Program-made: the position numbers and the translations under genes
Notes under the pieces: generated by a model
What the model was told of the DNA's origin: nothing
Seen by the model: only the letters and a program-made list of their open reading frames with translations
Database searches by the model: none
Assembly (NCBI RefSeq): GCF_947494555.1
Contig: NZ_CANLVF010000005.1
Span: 62,001 to 126,000 of the forward strand
Source of the DNA: an uncultured Roseibium sp.
Lineage (GTDB): Bacteria > Pseudomonadota > Alphaproteobacteria > Rhizobiales > Stappiaceae
DNA length: 64,000 nt
Direction of reading: 5' to 3'
Shown: in pieces, positions 26,467 to 34,429 of the stretch
Layout: each line of letters starts with the position of its first letter
Numbering within the stretch: the stretch's first letter is position 1

Positions 26467-28427
26467 GGGTTATGAATTTTCGATTGATTGTTACGCACTT
26501 CCCGGTTTCGTTCACGTCTATCAACCGAGTTTGTCTCAGAAACTTTGAAAAACGGATTGTCGGAAAGAAACGACTGCCAACTCGAATATTCGCGCCGAAC
26601 TTCCTTCAGGCAGGTTTTTGTGCATGTCAAAATTTCGAGCGAGAGATGGAAATCTGCCGACGGATCGAACAGCCTTGCATAGGCATAGAGAGTGTCCGCT
26701 GAATACCGGCCCGGTACGGGCGCGCCGTAAACCCGCGTGAATTCCTTGCTCGCAAAGTGGCTCCACCCTCCGGCCGGAAACCAGCGATGTCCTTTCGGGC
26801 CGTCTCCGTTGAGATCCCTTGAAGTTTCGTCGCCGAAGGAGAGAAGATAATCGAGGCGCTTGCGAACGAGTTCTGTTGTTTCCGCTGAACCTCCAGCCGT
26901 GAAATCGCTCAGCGACAGGAGTGTAATCCCGGCGTGACCGGTATCTTCAAACCTCTGATCTTCAATCTGCGCCGGAGCCACACCCTTTTCGGAATAGTAA
27001 GCGCGCGGCCAATATCGCCAGAGACCGCCATTGTCATCGGTCTGCCACTCGTTCAGAAACGTTCGGACGATGTGCTGAGCGCGTGTTCTCTGGCCGGCAT
27101 CCGGCAGTTCCGCCAACAGTGCAGCGAACGCAATTTGCCAGTTCCACGGGGCATAGTTGCCGGCGAACCGGAAATCGACGTCGCTGCCGATCCTGTAGAT
27201 CCCGGCTTGCTCGTCGAAATCCTCCTCAAAGCCAAGCGCGAGACATTTGTTGGAAGCCTCGATGTCCTGCGAGACTGAAATCGGGCAGAACTTTCCAAGC
27301 TTCCTGCACGAACTGGCAAGGGAATTGCCTATCATCGCCTGATTGATCATCAGAGAAAGCCGTTCATCCGGATTTTGCCCGTAAATTGTCGAACTCCAAC
27401 CGCATGCGGGAGTGGATGGTCCGGCTCGCCCGTGCTTTCCGTCTTGTGCGGCCAGGGTCAATCGCATGGACTTGAGAGCAAGGGCCGCAAACAGTTCCGA
27501 TCCGGTTTCTTCAAAAAGTGTCGCGAGTGACCGCAGCCGGTAGCTCTGGTTCCAGCTTTGGGAACCTTCTGCATCCGATGCACAAGCGCGTACCTCGCCT
27601 GGCTGGGACAGCAGTAGCCCCGTCACGGCGTAGTAAAACTGAAGCGCAGCCGGTGTTCCTGAGACAACGGCGACGGTTTGACCGTTCGCTGGAACAGCTG
27701 CTTTTGGAACAGCGGCGAACTCCGCAGCCGGAGAAACCAGGACCGGGCTGCCGATATCGCCGGTCTCCAGATTGATCCTGTAAACGCCGTTTTGCCGCCC
27801 TTTGCCGCAGTCCAATTGTGCCCACAGGACATTACCTGCAATCCGCAGCCGGCCCGGTTGGCAATTTCCGAAATCGACCAGCGTCCTTGATCGCGCTTCT
27901 ATCCGGCCGTCCTGATGTCTTGGATAGAGATTGAGGTGCCAGGAATGACCGCTCTGGCTTTCCAAAATCAATACCGCGTCTTCGGTGAACTTCAGCAGTT
28001 TCGGCGAACTGCCGCGCTTCCACTGGTGGACGATCCGTCCGTCTTGCAGCAATTCCGTTTGTTTTTGTCCGGTTTTCCAGGTGCGCAGCAGCACCATCGA
28101 ACCGTCCCTGGCGAGCCTAACAGCACCGAGCCTGGCAGGTCCGGCAGCTTCTGCGACCCAGTTCTGCCTGGCCCCGTTGATCGTTACATCGGGGACATCG
28201 TCACCGGCTTTCCTTCGGACAATCAACTGGAACGGTCCTGAGTTCGATACCGTTTCGAGACACTGTCCGGACACCTTCTTGCGAGTCACGACACCTGATT
28301 TCAGGTCAACGCTCACATCCTGTGCGGGAAGGATCAGATGACCGGGTTCAAAGGCGGGTTCCGCTGCCACGGAGCAAGACGCAACCGTGACAGCGAAAAG
28401 AGCAAGCGCAATTAAACGACACTTCAT
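26463..28427 (-). CDS. Large unknown lipoprotein in alginate-like operon
   Basis: This is a 654-residue exported protein. The signal peptide ends in a lipobox (VASC, Cys18), so it should be a lipoprotein. The N-terminal half is beta-rich with repeated short strands, like a small propeller or sandwich. The C-terminal half (about 300-600) is helical with aromatic clusters (GNYAPWNWQ, WRYWPRAYYSEKG, FEDTGHAGITLLSLSDF) reminiscent of alpha/alpha-toroid polysaccharide lyases and epimerases. I cannot place it in a named family, and the NNHSYW motif of AlgL is absent. Its position between algI and the kinase suggests it trims, epimerises, binds or exports the polymer, filling a role of the missing AlgL/AlgG/AlgE. 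It ends with an odd Asn/Arg-rich tail. Confidence 0.6.
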   Translation of the reverse strand: MKCRLIALALFAVTVASCSVAAEPAFEPGHLILPAQDVSVDLKSGVVTRKKVSGQCLETVSNSGPFQLIVRRKAGDDVPDVTINGARQNWVAEAAGPARLGAVRLARDGSMVLLRTWKTGQKQTELLQDGRIVHQWKRGSSPKLLKFTEDAVLILESQSGHSWHLNLYPRHQDGRIEARSRTLVDFGNCQPGRLRIAGNVLWAQLDCGKGRQNGVYRINLETGDIGSPVLVSPAAEFAAVPKAAVPANGQTVAVVSGTPAALQFYYAVTGLLLSQPGEVRACASDAEGSQSWNQSYRLRSLATLFEETGSELFAALALKSMRLTLAAQDGKHGRAGPSTPACGWSSTIYGQNPDERLSLMINQAMIGNSLASSCRKLGKFCPISVSQDIEASNKCLALGFEEDFDEQAGIYRIGSDVDFRFAGNYAPWNWQIAFAALLAELPDAGQRTRAQHIVRTFLNEWQTDDNGGLWRYWPRAYYSEKGVAPAQIEDQRFEDTGHAGITLLSLSDFTAGGSAETTELVRKRLDYLLSFGDETSRDLNGDGPKGHRWFPAGGWSHFASKEFTRVYGAPVPGRYSADTLYAYARLFDPSADFHLSLEILTCTKTCLKEVRREYSSWQSFLSDNPFFKVSETNSVDRRERNREVRNNQSKIHNP

Positions 28428-28440
28428 TTCGGCGCGCTTT

Positions 28441-29949
28441 CTAAAAGTTGAAGTAGATGAACTCTGTCATCTCGGCCAGGCGGTAAGTCTGAATGAGAGC
28501 AACCGCAAAGAGCACCGAAACAGCTGCAGCCCAACCGGCACTCGGTTTCCAGCGCACAGGCAGAAACCCATCCGATTTTCTTTGGGCCACGAACTTCCTG
28601 AGACCGAGGATCGGATTGTAGTTCTCCGTGAACTCGATGGAGTTCGGCAACAGGAAGACGATGGCTGCAAGGCAGATCATCGCTGCCCAGACCGGCGCTG
28701 TGCCGGTGACCATGGTGCCCCACAGCTTGGGTTCATAGACCGTCGAGAAACCTGTCATGCCAGCCAGGATGTTGTTGGCACCGTCGAAGCTCTCCGCACG
28801 GAAATAGACCCAGGCCACCACGACCGCCAGCAGCGTAATGCCACGGCTCAGAACGTTGCCAACGGACTTCGGCAGAAGTGACGGGATGTAACCGGCGCTC
28901 ACCAGGGCGGACCAGCCATGGTTGATCGCGAGGTAGGCGCCGTGAAGGCCGCCCCAGAACACGAAGGTCCAGCTGGCGCCGTGCCACAGGCCGCCGAGCA
29001 GCATCGTAATCATCAGGTTGCCGTAGCGCCGCACAGGGCCACTCCGATTGCCACCAAGCGGGATATAGAGGTAGTCCCGCAGGAAATGCGACAGCGTGAT
29101 GTGCCAGCGGCGCCAGAAGTCGGAGATGCTGGTTGCCTTGTAGGGTGAATTGAAATTCACGGGCAGACGAATTCCGAACATGCGCGCAAGACCGAGAGCC
29201 ATGTCACAGTAACCGGAAAAGTCGAAATAGAGCTGGAACGTATAGGCAAGTGCACCGATCCAGGCCGCTTCGAACGGCACGCCGGACGTGGTTTCCGCCA
29301 GGTTGAAAACGGAGTTCGCGTAAGGCGCAATACCGTCCGCCAGCACGATCTTCTTGAAAAGGCCGATGGCAAACAGGGTGCTGCCGACGGCAAGGTTGAG
29401 GACCAGCTTGTTCTTGAAAACCGGCAGCTTCAACTGCGGAATGGTTTCCTTCTGCATCACGATCGGCCCGGCGATCAGCTGCGGAAAGAAAACAACAAAC
29501 AGCATGTAGCGCGGGAAATCGCATTCGGTGACGTCACCCCTGTAGGTGTCGACCAGAAACGAGATCTGCTGGAACGTGAAGAAGGAAATTGCCAGCGGCA
29601 GCACAAGATGTAGAAGCGGGATATCCGCACCGGCAATCAGGTTCGCATTGCCGATGAAGAAGTCGGCATATTTGAAAACCGCGATCAGTCCGAGATTGAA
29701 GACAATGCCGCAGATCAGGATGAACCTGTCCCTGACGTCGCGCAGGACCCGGTGGAAGCCATAGTTGATGACGACAGAACCGAGCAGCAAAGGCAGATAG
29801 ATCGGGGTCCACCAGCCATAGAAGGCGAGCGACGCAAGAATGAGCCACCAGATGATGCCGTTTTCCCAGCCGTAGTGGCGCAGGATCAGGTAACCCAGCA
29901 AAACCGGGGGCATGAACAGGTAGATGAATTCCAGTGAACTGAAGACCAT
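28441..29949 (-). CDS. algI: MBOAT polysaccharide O-acetyltransferase (AlgI-like)
   Basis: This is a 502-residue multi-pass membrane O-acyltransferase. The MBOAT signatures are present: YFDFSGYCDMALGLARMFGI (about 241-260), FWRRWHITLSHFLRDYLYIPLGG (His283 at about 279-300) and the active-site histidine His323 in LLGGLWHGASW. Position 323 is almost identical to the essential His322 of Pseudomonas AlgI. It moves acetyl groups from a cytoplasmic donor across the inner membrane for O-acetylation of the polymer, working with an SGNH partner encoded upstream. The stop of the preceding AlgK-like gene is 3 bases before its start, so they are translated as a unit. Confidence 0.9.
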   Translation of the reverse strand: MVFSSLEFIYLFMPPVLLGYLILRHYGWENGIIWWLILASLAFYGWWTPIYLPLLLGSVVINYGFHRVLRDVRDRFILICGIVFNLGLIAVFKYADFFIGNANLIAGADIPLLHLVLPLAISFFTFQQISFLVDTYRGDVTECDFPRYMLFVVFFPQLIAGPIVMQKETIPQLKLPVFKNKLVLNLAVGSTLFAIGLFKKIVLADGIAPYANSVFNLAETTSGVPFEAAWIGALAYTFQLYFDFSGYCDMALGLARMFGIRLPVNFNSPYKATSISDFWRRWHITLSHFLRDYLYIPLGGNRSGPVRRYGNLMITMLLGGLWHGASWTFVFWGGLHGAYLAINHGWSALVSAGYIPSLLPKSVGNVLSRGITLLAVVVAWVYFRAESFDGANNILAGMTGFSTVYEPKLWGTMVTGTAPVWAAMICLAAIVFLLPNSIEFTENYNPILGLRKFVAQRKSDGFLPVRWKPSAGWAAAVSVLFAVALIQTYRLAEMTEFIYFNF

Positions 29950-29952
29950 GAC

Positions 29953-31179
29953 TCAACCCTCCTTCTTGGACGTAACTTGCGACGTGGATTTTTCGATTAC
30001 GGTGACGTTTGCCTCATCTTCCTGCAGCAATTCCTGCAACAGGCTTGCGCTGCCCTGGTGACCGCGGCCAGCGCCCTTGCGGGCAAGTTCGATGGCTTTT
30101 GAGCGGTCTTGCGGCACGTAGGTGCCCTCGGCGAACAGGCGTCCGAGTTCTTGCATCGCGCCGGGATGGCCGACGGTCACGCCGCGCTCTAGCAGTTCAA
30201 CGGCGCTTTCAGGGTCGAGGCCATATTTTTCCTTGAGGTGCAGGCGCGCGAGGGCCGTCAGCGCTCCGCCATGTTCGGCAGTCGCCGCGATCCTGAGCCA
30301 TTTCAAGGCTTCTTCCGCATTGGCGTCTTTGGAGGAAGCGGCAATCAGCATCTGCGCCAGATCGTGCATCGCTCCGGCGTCGCCAAGTTTTGCCGAGCGC
30401 AGGAACCAGTCCCGTGCAAGCCCTTGATCCATGGCCACGAACTCGCCATCACGGTAGATGCGTCCGAGCGTTTTCGCCGAACTTGCCGATCCATCCCGGG
30501 CTTTTTGTTCAAGACCGGCGATCGCGCGTTGCGCCCAGAACCTGGCGCGCTCCGGATCTGGCGTGACGCCGTAGCGCCCCGTCAGCAGTATCCGGGCATA
30601 GTTGATGGTCGACGACGGGTAACCCGCGATGGCGGCCTGCTCATAATGGTGAAAGGCGGTATCGAGATCACGCTCCGTACCGATGCCCCGCTCATAGTGC
30701 TTGGCAAGTTGTACATGTGCTTTCGGGTAGTCCCAGGCGAGCGCCTTCATGAACCACTGAAGCGCGATTTCGGCGCACTTGTCGCCCGACGACCTTTGGA
30801 ACAAACGGCCAAGTTCGTAGGCTGTTTCACCGCGAAAGGCGAATGAGTAACGCGCCGCTTCCATGAAGATCAGGCGGGACTTTTCGAGGTCTGCGTCGAC
30901 GCCCCAACCGTTCTTGTAAGCTCTTCCCAGATGAAAAAGCGCAACCGGATGTCCGTCGCTGGCGAGTTGCGTCAGGATGTCGGCGGCAGCTTCCCAGCGC
31001 CCGACTTTCTGTAGACCCCGCGCCTGCTTGATCATTTCCTCGATGGTCGGGTCGATCCGTTCGGACTTGGCCTTTACCGGCGTTGTGTCTGAAGACAGCG
31101 CCACGGCACCGGCCACACCGAATACAGCTCCGAGCAAGAGCCCTTTCCAAAGCAGCGATTTCTTTTTTATCCGGGTCAT
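29953..31179 (-). CDS. Sel1/TPR-repeat periplasmic protein (AlgK-like)
   Basis: This is a 408-residue protein with an N-terminal hydrophobic segment (WKGLLLGAVFGVAGAVALSS, about 11-30) and about eight Sel1-type helical repeats (for example AVALFHLGRAYKNGWGVDADLEKSRLIF-like units and AMQELGRLFAEGTYVPQDRSKAIELA-like units). In Pseudomonas the Sel1 lipoprotein AlgK assembles the alginate export complex and docks to the AlgE porin. Unlike AlgK, there is no lipobox cysteine, so it is either a cleaved periplasmic protein or membrane-anchored. Its start overlaps the stop of the 71-residue protein by four bases (ATGA). No AlgE-like porin is in the window. Confidence 0.75.
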   Translation of the reverse strand: MTRIKKKSLLWKGLLLGAVFGVAGAVALSSDTTPVKAKSERIDPTIEEMIKQARGLQKVGRWEAAADILTQLASDGHPVALFHLGRAYKNGWGVDADLEKSRLIFMEAARYSFAFRGETAYELGRLFQRSSGDKCAEIALQWFMKALAWDYPKAHVQLAKHYERGIGTERDLDTAFHHYEQAAIAGYPSSTINYARILLTGRYGVTPDPERARFWAQRAIAGLEQKARDGSASSAKTLGRIYRDGEFVAMDQGLARDWFLRSAKLGDAGAMHDLAQMLIAASSKDANAEEALKWLRIAATAEHGGALTALARLHLKEKYGLDPESAVELLERGVTVGHPGAMQELGRLFAEGTYVPQDRSKAIELARKGAGRGHQGSASLLQELLQEDEANVTVIEKSTSQVTSKKEG

Positions 31180-31391
31180 AGCAGCACCTCCAGGGTGAAT
31201 TCCGTATGCAGGTGGCCAGTGTCAAAATTGTTCAGACGCTGACGATTTTCATTGCAGGAGCATTCAAGCTCTGCAGGTTTCTCGAGTGAGCGGTTCCGCG
31301 TCTCCTGGACCCCTGCCGCAGCGATAGCGCCCATAACCAATCCGGTTGCGCCAATGATGGTTTCCTCGAACGGAAAGAACGGCTTAGCCAT
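31176..31391 (-). CDS. 71-residue membrane protein, translationally coupled
   Basis: This small protein of 71 residues has one clear hydrophobic helix (ETIIGATGLVMGAIAAAGVQ, about 8-28) and a polar tail with two cysteines (ECSCNEN). I do not recognise a family. The evidence that it is real is its packing: its start overlaps the end of the SGNH gene by eight bases, and its stop overlaps the AlgK-like start by four bases. It may be a small inner-membrane subunit of the polymer synthesis or acetylation complex. Confidence 0.65.
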   Translation of the reverse strand: MAKPFFPFEETIIGATGLVMGAIAAAGVQETRNRSLEKPAELECSCNENRQRLNNFDTGHLHTEFTLEVLL

Positions 31392-32652
31392 CGGTCTGCC
31401 TCCAGATCCTGCAGGACACACCTTCCAGCAGCTGCAACGTGCCTTCCTTGTGGGACTTCGCGGTTTCGGCTGGGGTTACAGGACAGACCAGGTCCTTTCG
31501 CCGCTGAACTGCCTTGGCAACGTGTTCGGGATCGCGATCGATCAGCATCAGCAATTCGCCGACGATCCGCCGTGCGGGATCCGAGCCGAAGTGATAGGCA
31601 TCGGTGAAGTTCTCAAGATCGCGCGCAAAGGGCGTGTCGAAGTCCAGATCGACGACAGGTGCCAGGGTTGCAAGGCGTTCTCTGAATTTGTGATTTGCCG
31701 CCGTGAGACCGAAATCATTGATCCGGCGCTGCATCTCGGAAATGGTCGGCGGGATCAGGAATATGAGTTCCACATCGTTTTCAGCGGACCAGGACGCGAT
31801 CTCTTCTATCATGGCCCAAAGGTCGTCCGACTGCTTGAACCGCCGCCAGTCAGCCGCACCGTTGGTTCCGACCTGCTTGGCAAAGAGCTGCGGCAAGTCG
31901 CGGTCTATCGTGATTTCCGGCCAATAACCCGCCCAGCGGCCAAGACCGAACCCGTGACCATGATAGACCGCAGGCAGTCTCAAGGCCGCAACCGATGTGC
32001 TCAGCGCGCACTCATCGCACAAAGACGGGTCGAGCAGCGTTTCGACAGAGAGGCTTCTGACCGCTGTAGAGTCTGCCGCATGGGCCTTTTGCACTGGCGA
32101 CAGAGAGAAACCGTCGAGGCTCGCGACGAGCGCAGGATAACGGTCCTGCAGCAAGTGCCAGCCGGTCTTCGTCACAAACCAGTTGGTGTAATAGGCAAAA
32201 GGGTTGTCCGCGAGCGCGATCGCTTCGGGAACCCTGTTCATGCCGCCCTTGAAACGCGCATCCATGCTGCGCAGGGGAAGGCTTACGATAAGTGTATCGA
32301 GTTCGACACTCGCCTGAAGGTATTTGAACGTATCGTAGATCTCGTAAACCGTCGCGCCGCCATAGGCAAAGTTATAGACATCGTCGCGGCCAAGTTCCTG
32401 CCAGTACCTGTCCTGCAGCGCGCGGGCGCGGCTGTCGCCAAGGATCACCGTCGGCGCCTTGATGCGCGGATATTCGATCATTTTGTAGAGGGGGTAATGG
32501 GCCTTGACGCTGATTTCCTTCTTGTCGAAATCAAGATCGACAATGCGGTTGCGATCGAAGGCGTCGATGACAAAGTTGAAGGCAACCGGTGCAAGTGCGG
32601 CAATCGCCGTAACCGCCATCGCAGTGGCATAGAGTTTCGAGATCAGTCTCAT
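31384..32652 (-). CDS. SGNH-fold polysaccharide acetylation protein (AlgJ-like)
   Basis: This is a 422-residue protein with an N-terminal signal or anchor helix (ATAMAVTAIAALAPVAFNF, about 9-28). SGNH hydrolase-type catalytic elements are present: GDSR with nucleophile Ser74 (TVILGDSRARAL) and the C-terminal Asp351-x-x-His354 pair in FTDAYHFGSD. This layout matches AlgJ/AlgX-type periplasmic proteins that pass acetyl groups to alginate together with AlgI. I chose the ATG at 32652, preceded by AGGGG; the longer upstream frame lies in AT-rich promoter DNA. A sigma-54 promoter at 32688-32703 gives it a second, internal transcription start inside the operon. Confidence 0.75.
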   Translation of the reverse strand: MRLISKLYATAMAVTAIAALAPVAFNFVIDAFDRNRIVDLDFDKKEISVKAHYPLYKMIEYPRIKAPTVILGDSRARALQDRYWQELGRDDVYNFAYGGATVYEIYDTFKYLQASVELDTLIVSLPLRSMDARFKGGMNRVPEAIALADNPFAYYTNWFVTKTGWHLLQDRYPALVASLDGFSLSPVQKAHAADSTAVRSLSVETLLDPSLCDECALSTSVAALRLPAVYHGHGFGLGRWAGYWPEITIDRDLPQLFAKQVGTNGAADWRRFKQSDDLWAMIEEIASWSAENDVELIFLIPPTISEMQRRINDFGLTAANHKFRERLATLAPVVDLDFDTPFARDLENFTDAYHFGSDPARRIVGELLMLIDRDPEHVAKAVQRRKDLVCPVTPAETAKSHKEGTLQLLEGVSCRIWRQTDG

Positions 32653-32687
32653 GGCATGGCCCCTGAAATTGTTTCTGGAACAAGAGA

Positions 32688-32703
32688 AACAAGAACCGGG
32701 CCA
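32688..32703 (-). promoter_or_regulatory. Internal sigma-54 promoter before AlgJ-like gene
   Basis: On the minus strand this reads TGGCCCGGTTCTTGTT. It has the same spacing and the same TTGTT -12 variant as the algD promoter. The predicted start site is about 25 bases before the ATG at 32652. The 175-base spacer around it is very AT-rich. Confidence 0.65.
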
Positions 32704-32798
32704 CGACAAAATAATCAAAAAAATATAATTAAAACAACAATTTATAGTTCTATTTTGATTTTGGGAAGTCCGAGAGGTTTCAATATTGAAAAGGTCGG

Positions 32799-32815
32799 AT
32801 TTGCAAAATGGGAAA
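32799..32815 (-). promoter_or_regulatory. Candidate activator site before AlgJ-like gene
   Basis: On the minus strand this reads TTTCCCATTTTGCAAAT, a close match to the shared element. It is 96-112 bases upstream of the internal sigma-54 promoter. Confidence 0.6.
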
Positions 32816-32827
32816 CCGGACAAGTCC

Positions 32828-34429
32828 TCACGCGGAGGCAGTCAATCCCAGCAGGTAAGTGATCATGCGTCCGCTAGGAGGTTCAATCAGACCGGCCATC
32901 AGACATACGGTCAGGAACATTATCGTCACGTATAGCAGCGTCAGGTAGCTTGCCATCCAGTTCTGCAGTGTGGCGATCAACCCGTCACCGTCTCCTGCGC
33001 GCTGATCGCCCCGGTTCGACCAGCGCTGCTTGGACAAGCGGAAGATACAATAGACCTTCACCGACGCGTTGATGAGCTGGTTGAAGTAAAGAATGAACGG
33101 GTAGCTGAGATCGACCTTGCGCGCATACTGAAACAGAAACAGCGACAACAGCATCCGCGTGATGCAGATAAAGACCACATATCCGAAGACGTAGAACGGG
33201 TCATAAAGAACCGAGGTACACACGGCCAGAACCGGGCTCACCAGCATGGTCCACATGGATATTCTCTGGTCCAGCAGACACCACCAGATGAAAAACGGCA
33301 TGCGGTGCGGGCCGAGGGCGAGCGCCCTGGTTCCATTGCGCAGCATGTTGCCAGACCAGCGGCGGAAATTCTGCACCATCCGGTCCATGCCCGATCCTTC
33401 GATGACCTCGACGGTGTAGCCCATGGCATCTGGAACGTAGAGCATCCGGCATCCGGACTGCAGCATGTAGTACCAGGTGCTCTTGTCGTCGCCGGACAGG
33501 AACCGGAACTTGCCCCAGAGCCAGTGTTCCAGGTGATCAGCCTCAAGCAGACGGATGAATTTCAGCTTCACAAGATGGTTCGCGCGGAACACCGACATAC
33601 GGCCGGTCAGTGTCAAAACCCTGCCGGACAGAGAATGAGACTGCATGGCGAGCCGGCGTTGTGCGAAGCGCATGGTCAGCCAGTTTGCGATCCAACGCGG
33701 CCCGATGCAAAGGACTTCCTCGTCCGTCGTGCACGCCTGAAGGTCGGGATAGAGCTTGAACAGCGGCAGGCAGGCGCCAACGGCATTAGGAGCGAGAATG
33801 AAGTCGCCATCCATGAAGATGATGAGGTCGTCATCCTCCACATTGCCACGGCTCATGGCACGCAAGACCAGCCCGATCGCGAGCCGTTTGCCCGGCTGGT
33901 TCTGCCGCACGACATGCAGGGTGATATCCAGGTCAGACCATTCGCGGATGAGCAGGTTGGAAATCAGCTCTTCGTCGTATCGATCTCCTGACCCCAGCCA
34001 GATCGTGCCCGGAACGCCCGCATCCCTGATTTCGCGGCAGATCGAACGCACCACCTTTTCGGTGATGTCGCGGTGTTCCTTGTAGGTGGTCATCATGAAA
34101 TGAAGGTGCCGGGGACGCCAGCCATCGTCCCAGACCTTCTTACCAGCGTCGCGCATCGATGGATAAACGAACTTGCCGTAGATCCATGCGCGGACCGCAT
34201 GGGTGAACCACCAACCGTAGCGCCAGATGCCCAGGATGCCGATGACGAAGGTGATTTCTTTCGTGGACGGGCTGAAGAACACATTTTCGAAGATCGTGAG
34301 CCCGATGAAACAACAGCCGAAATACAGCGTGATCTGAAACAGCGCCCAGGGCGTCCATTTCGCCCAGCCCTTCGGCTGGTGCATGATCTCGTCCACCTTG
34401 TAGGGGAGTGTCGACCTGTCCTGATCCAT
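32828..34429 (-). CDS. alg8: Family 2 polysaccharide synthase (Alg8-like)
   Basis: This is a 533-residue membrane glycosyltransferase. Transmembrane helices flank a GT-A domain: N-terminal helices at about 28-50 and 58-78, and several after about 375. The UDP/GDP-binding DGD motif is at 207-209 (IIFMDGDFILAP), the acceptor GDD at 313-315 (LSGDDKSTW), and QNFRRW at 353-358 is the processive-synthase Q(x)xRW signature. Together with Alg44 it should polymerise GDP-mannuronate (or a related sugar nucleotide) and pass the chain through the inner membrane. The ATG at 34429 shares one base with the alg44 stop (TGATG), so the two are coupled. Confidence 0.88.
   Translation of the reverse strand: MDQDRSTLPYKVDEIMHQPKGWAKWTPWALFQITLYFGCCFIGLTIFENVFFSPSTKEITFVIGILGIWRYGWWFTHAVRAWIYGKFVYPSMRDAGKKVWDDGWRPRHLHFMMTTYKEHRDITEKVVRSICREIRDAGVPGTIWLGSGDRYDEELISNLLIREWSDLDITLHVVRQNQPGKRLAIGLVLRAMSRGNVEDDDLIIFMDGDFILAPNAVGACLPLFKLYPDLQACTTDEEVLCIGPRWIANWLTMRFAQRRLAMQSHSLSGRVLTLTGRMSVFRANHLVKLKFIRLLEADHLEHWLWGKFRFLSGDDKSTWYYMLQSGCRMLYVPDAMGYTVEVIEGSGMDRMVQNFRRWSGNMLRNGTRALALGPHRMPFFIWWCLLDQRISMWTMLVSPVLAVCTSVLYDPFYVFGYVVFICITRMLLSLFLFQYARKVDLSYPFILYFNQLINASVKVYCIFRLSKQRWSNRGDQRAGDGDGLIATLQNWMASYLTLLYVTIMFLTVCLMAGLIEPPSGRMITYLLGLTASA

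Noticed and set aside
26463..28427. The large lipoprotein as AlgL alginate lyase
   Set aside because: Length is almost double and the NNHSYW-type active-site motif is absent.
32801..32815. Possible sigma-54 promoter reading GG-N11-GC on the minus strand
   Set aside because: Spacing is 11, not 10, and the bases fit the activator-like element better; a correctly spaced promoter lies at 32688-32703.
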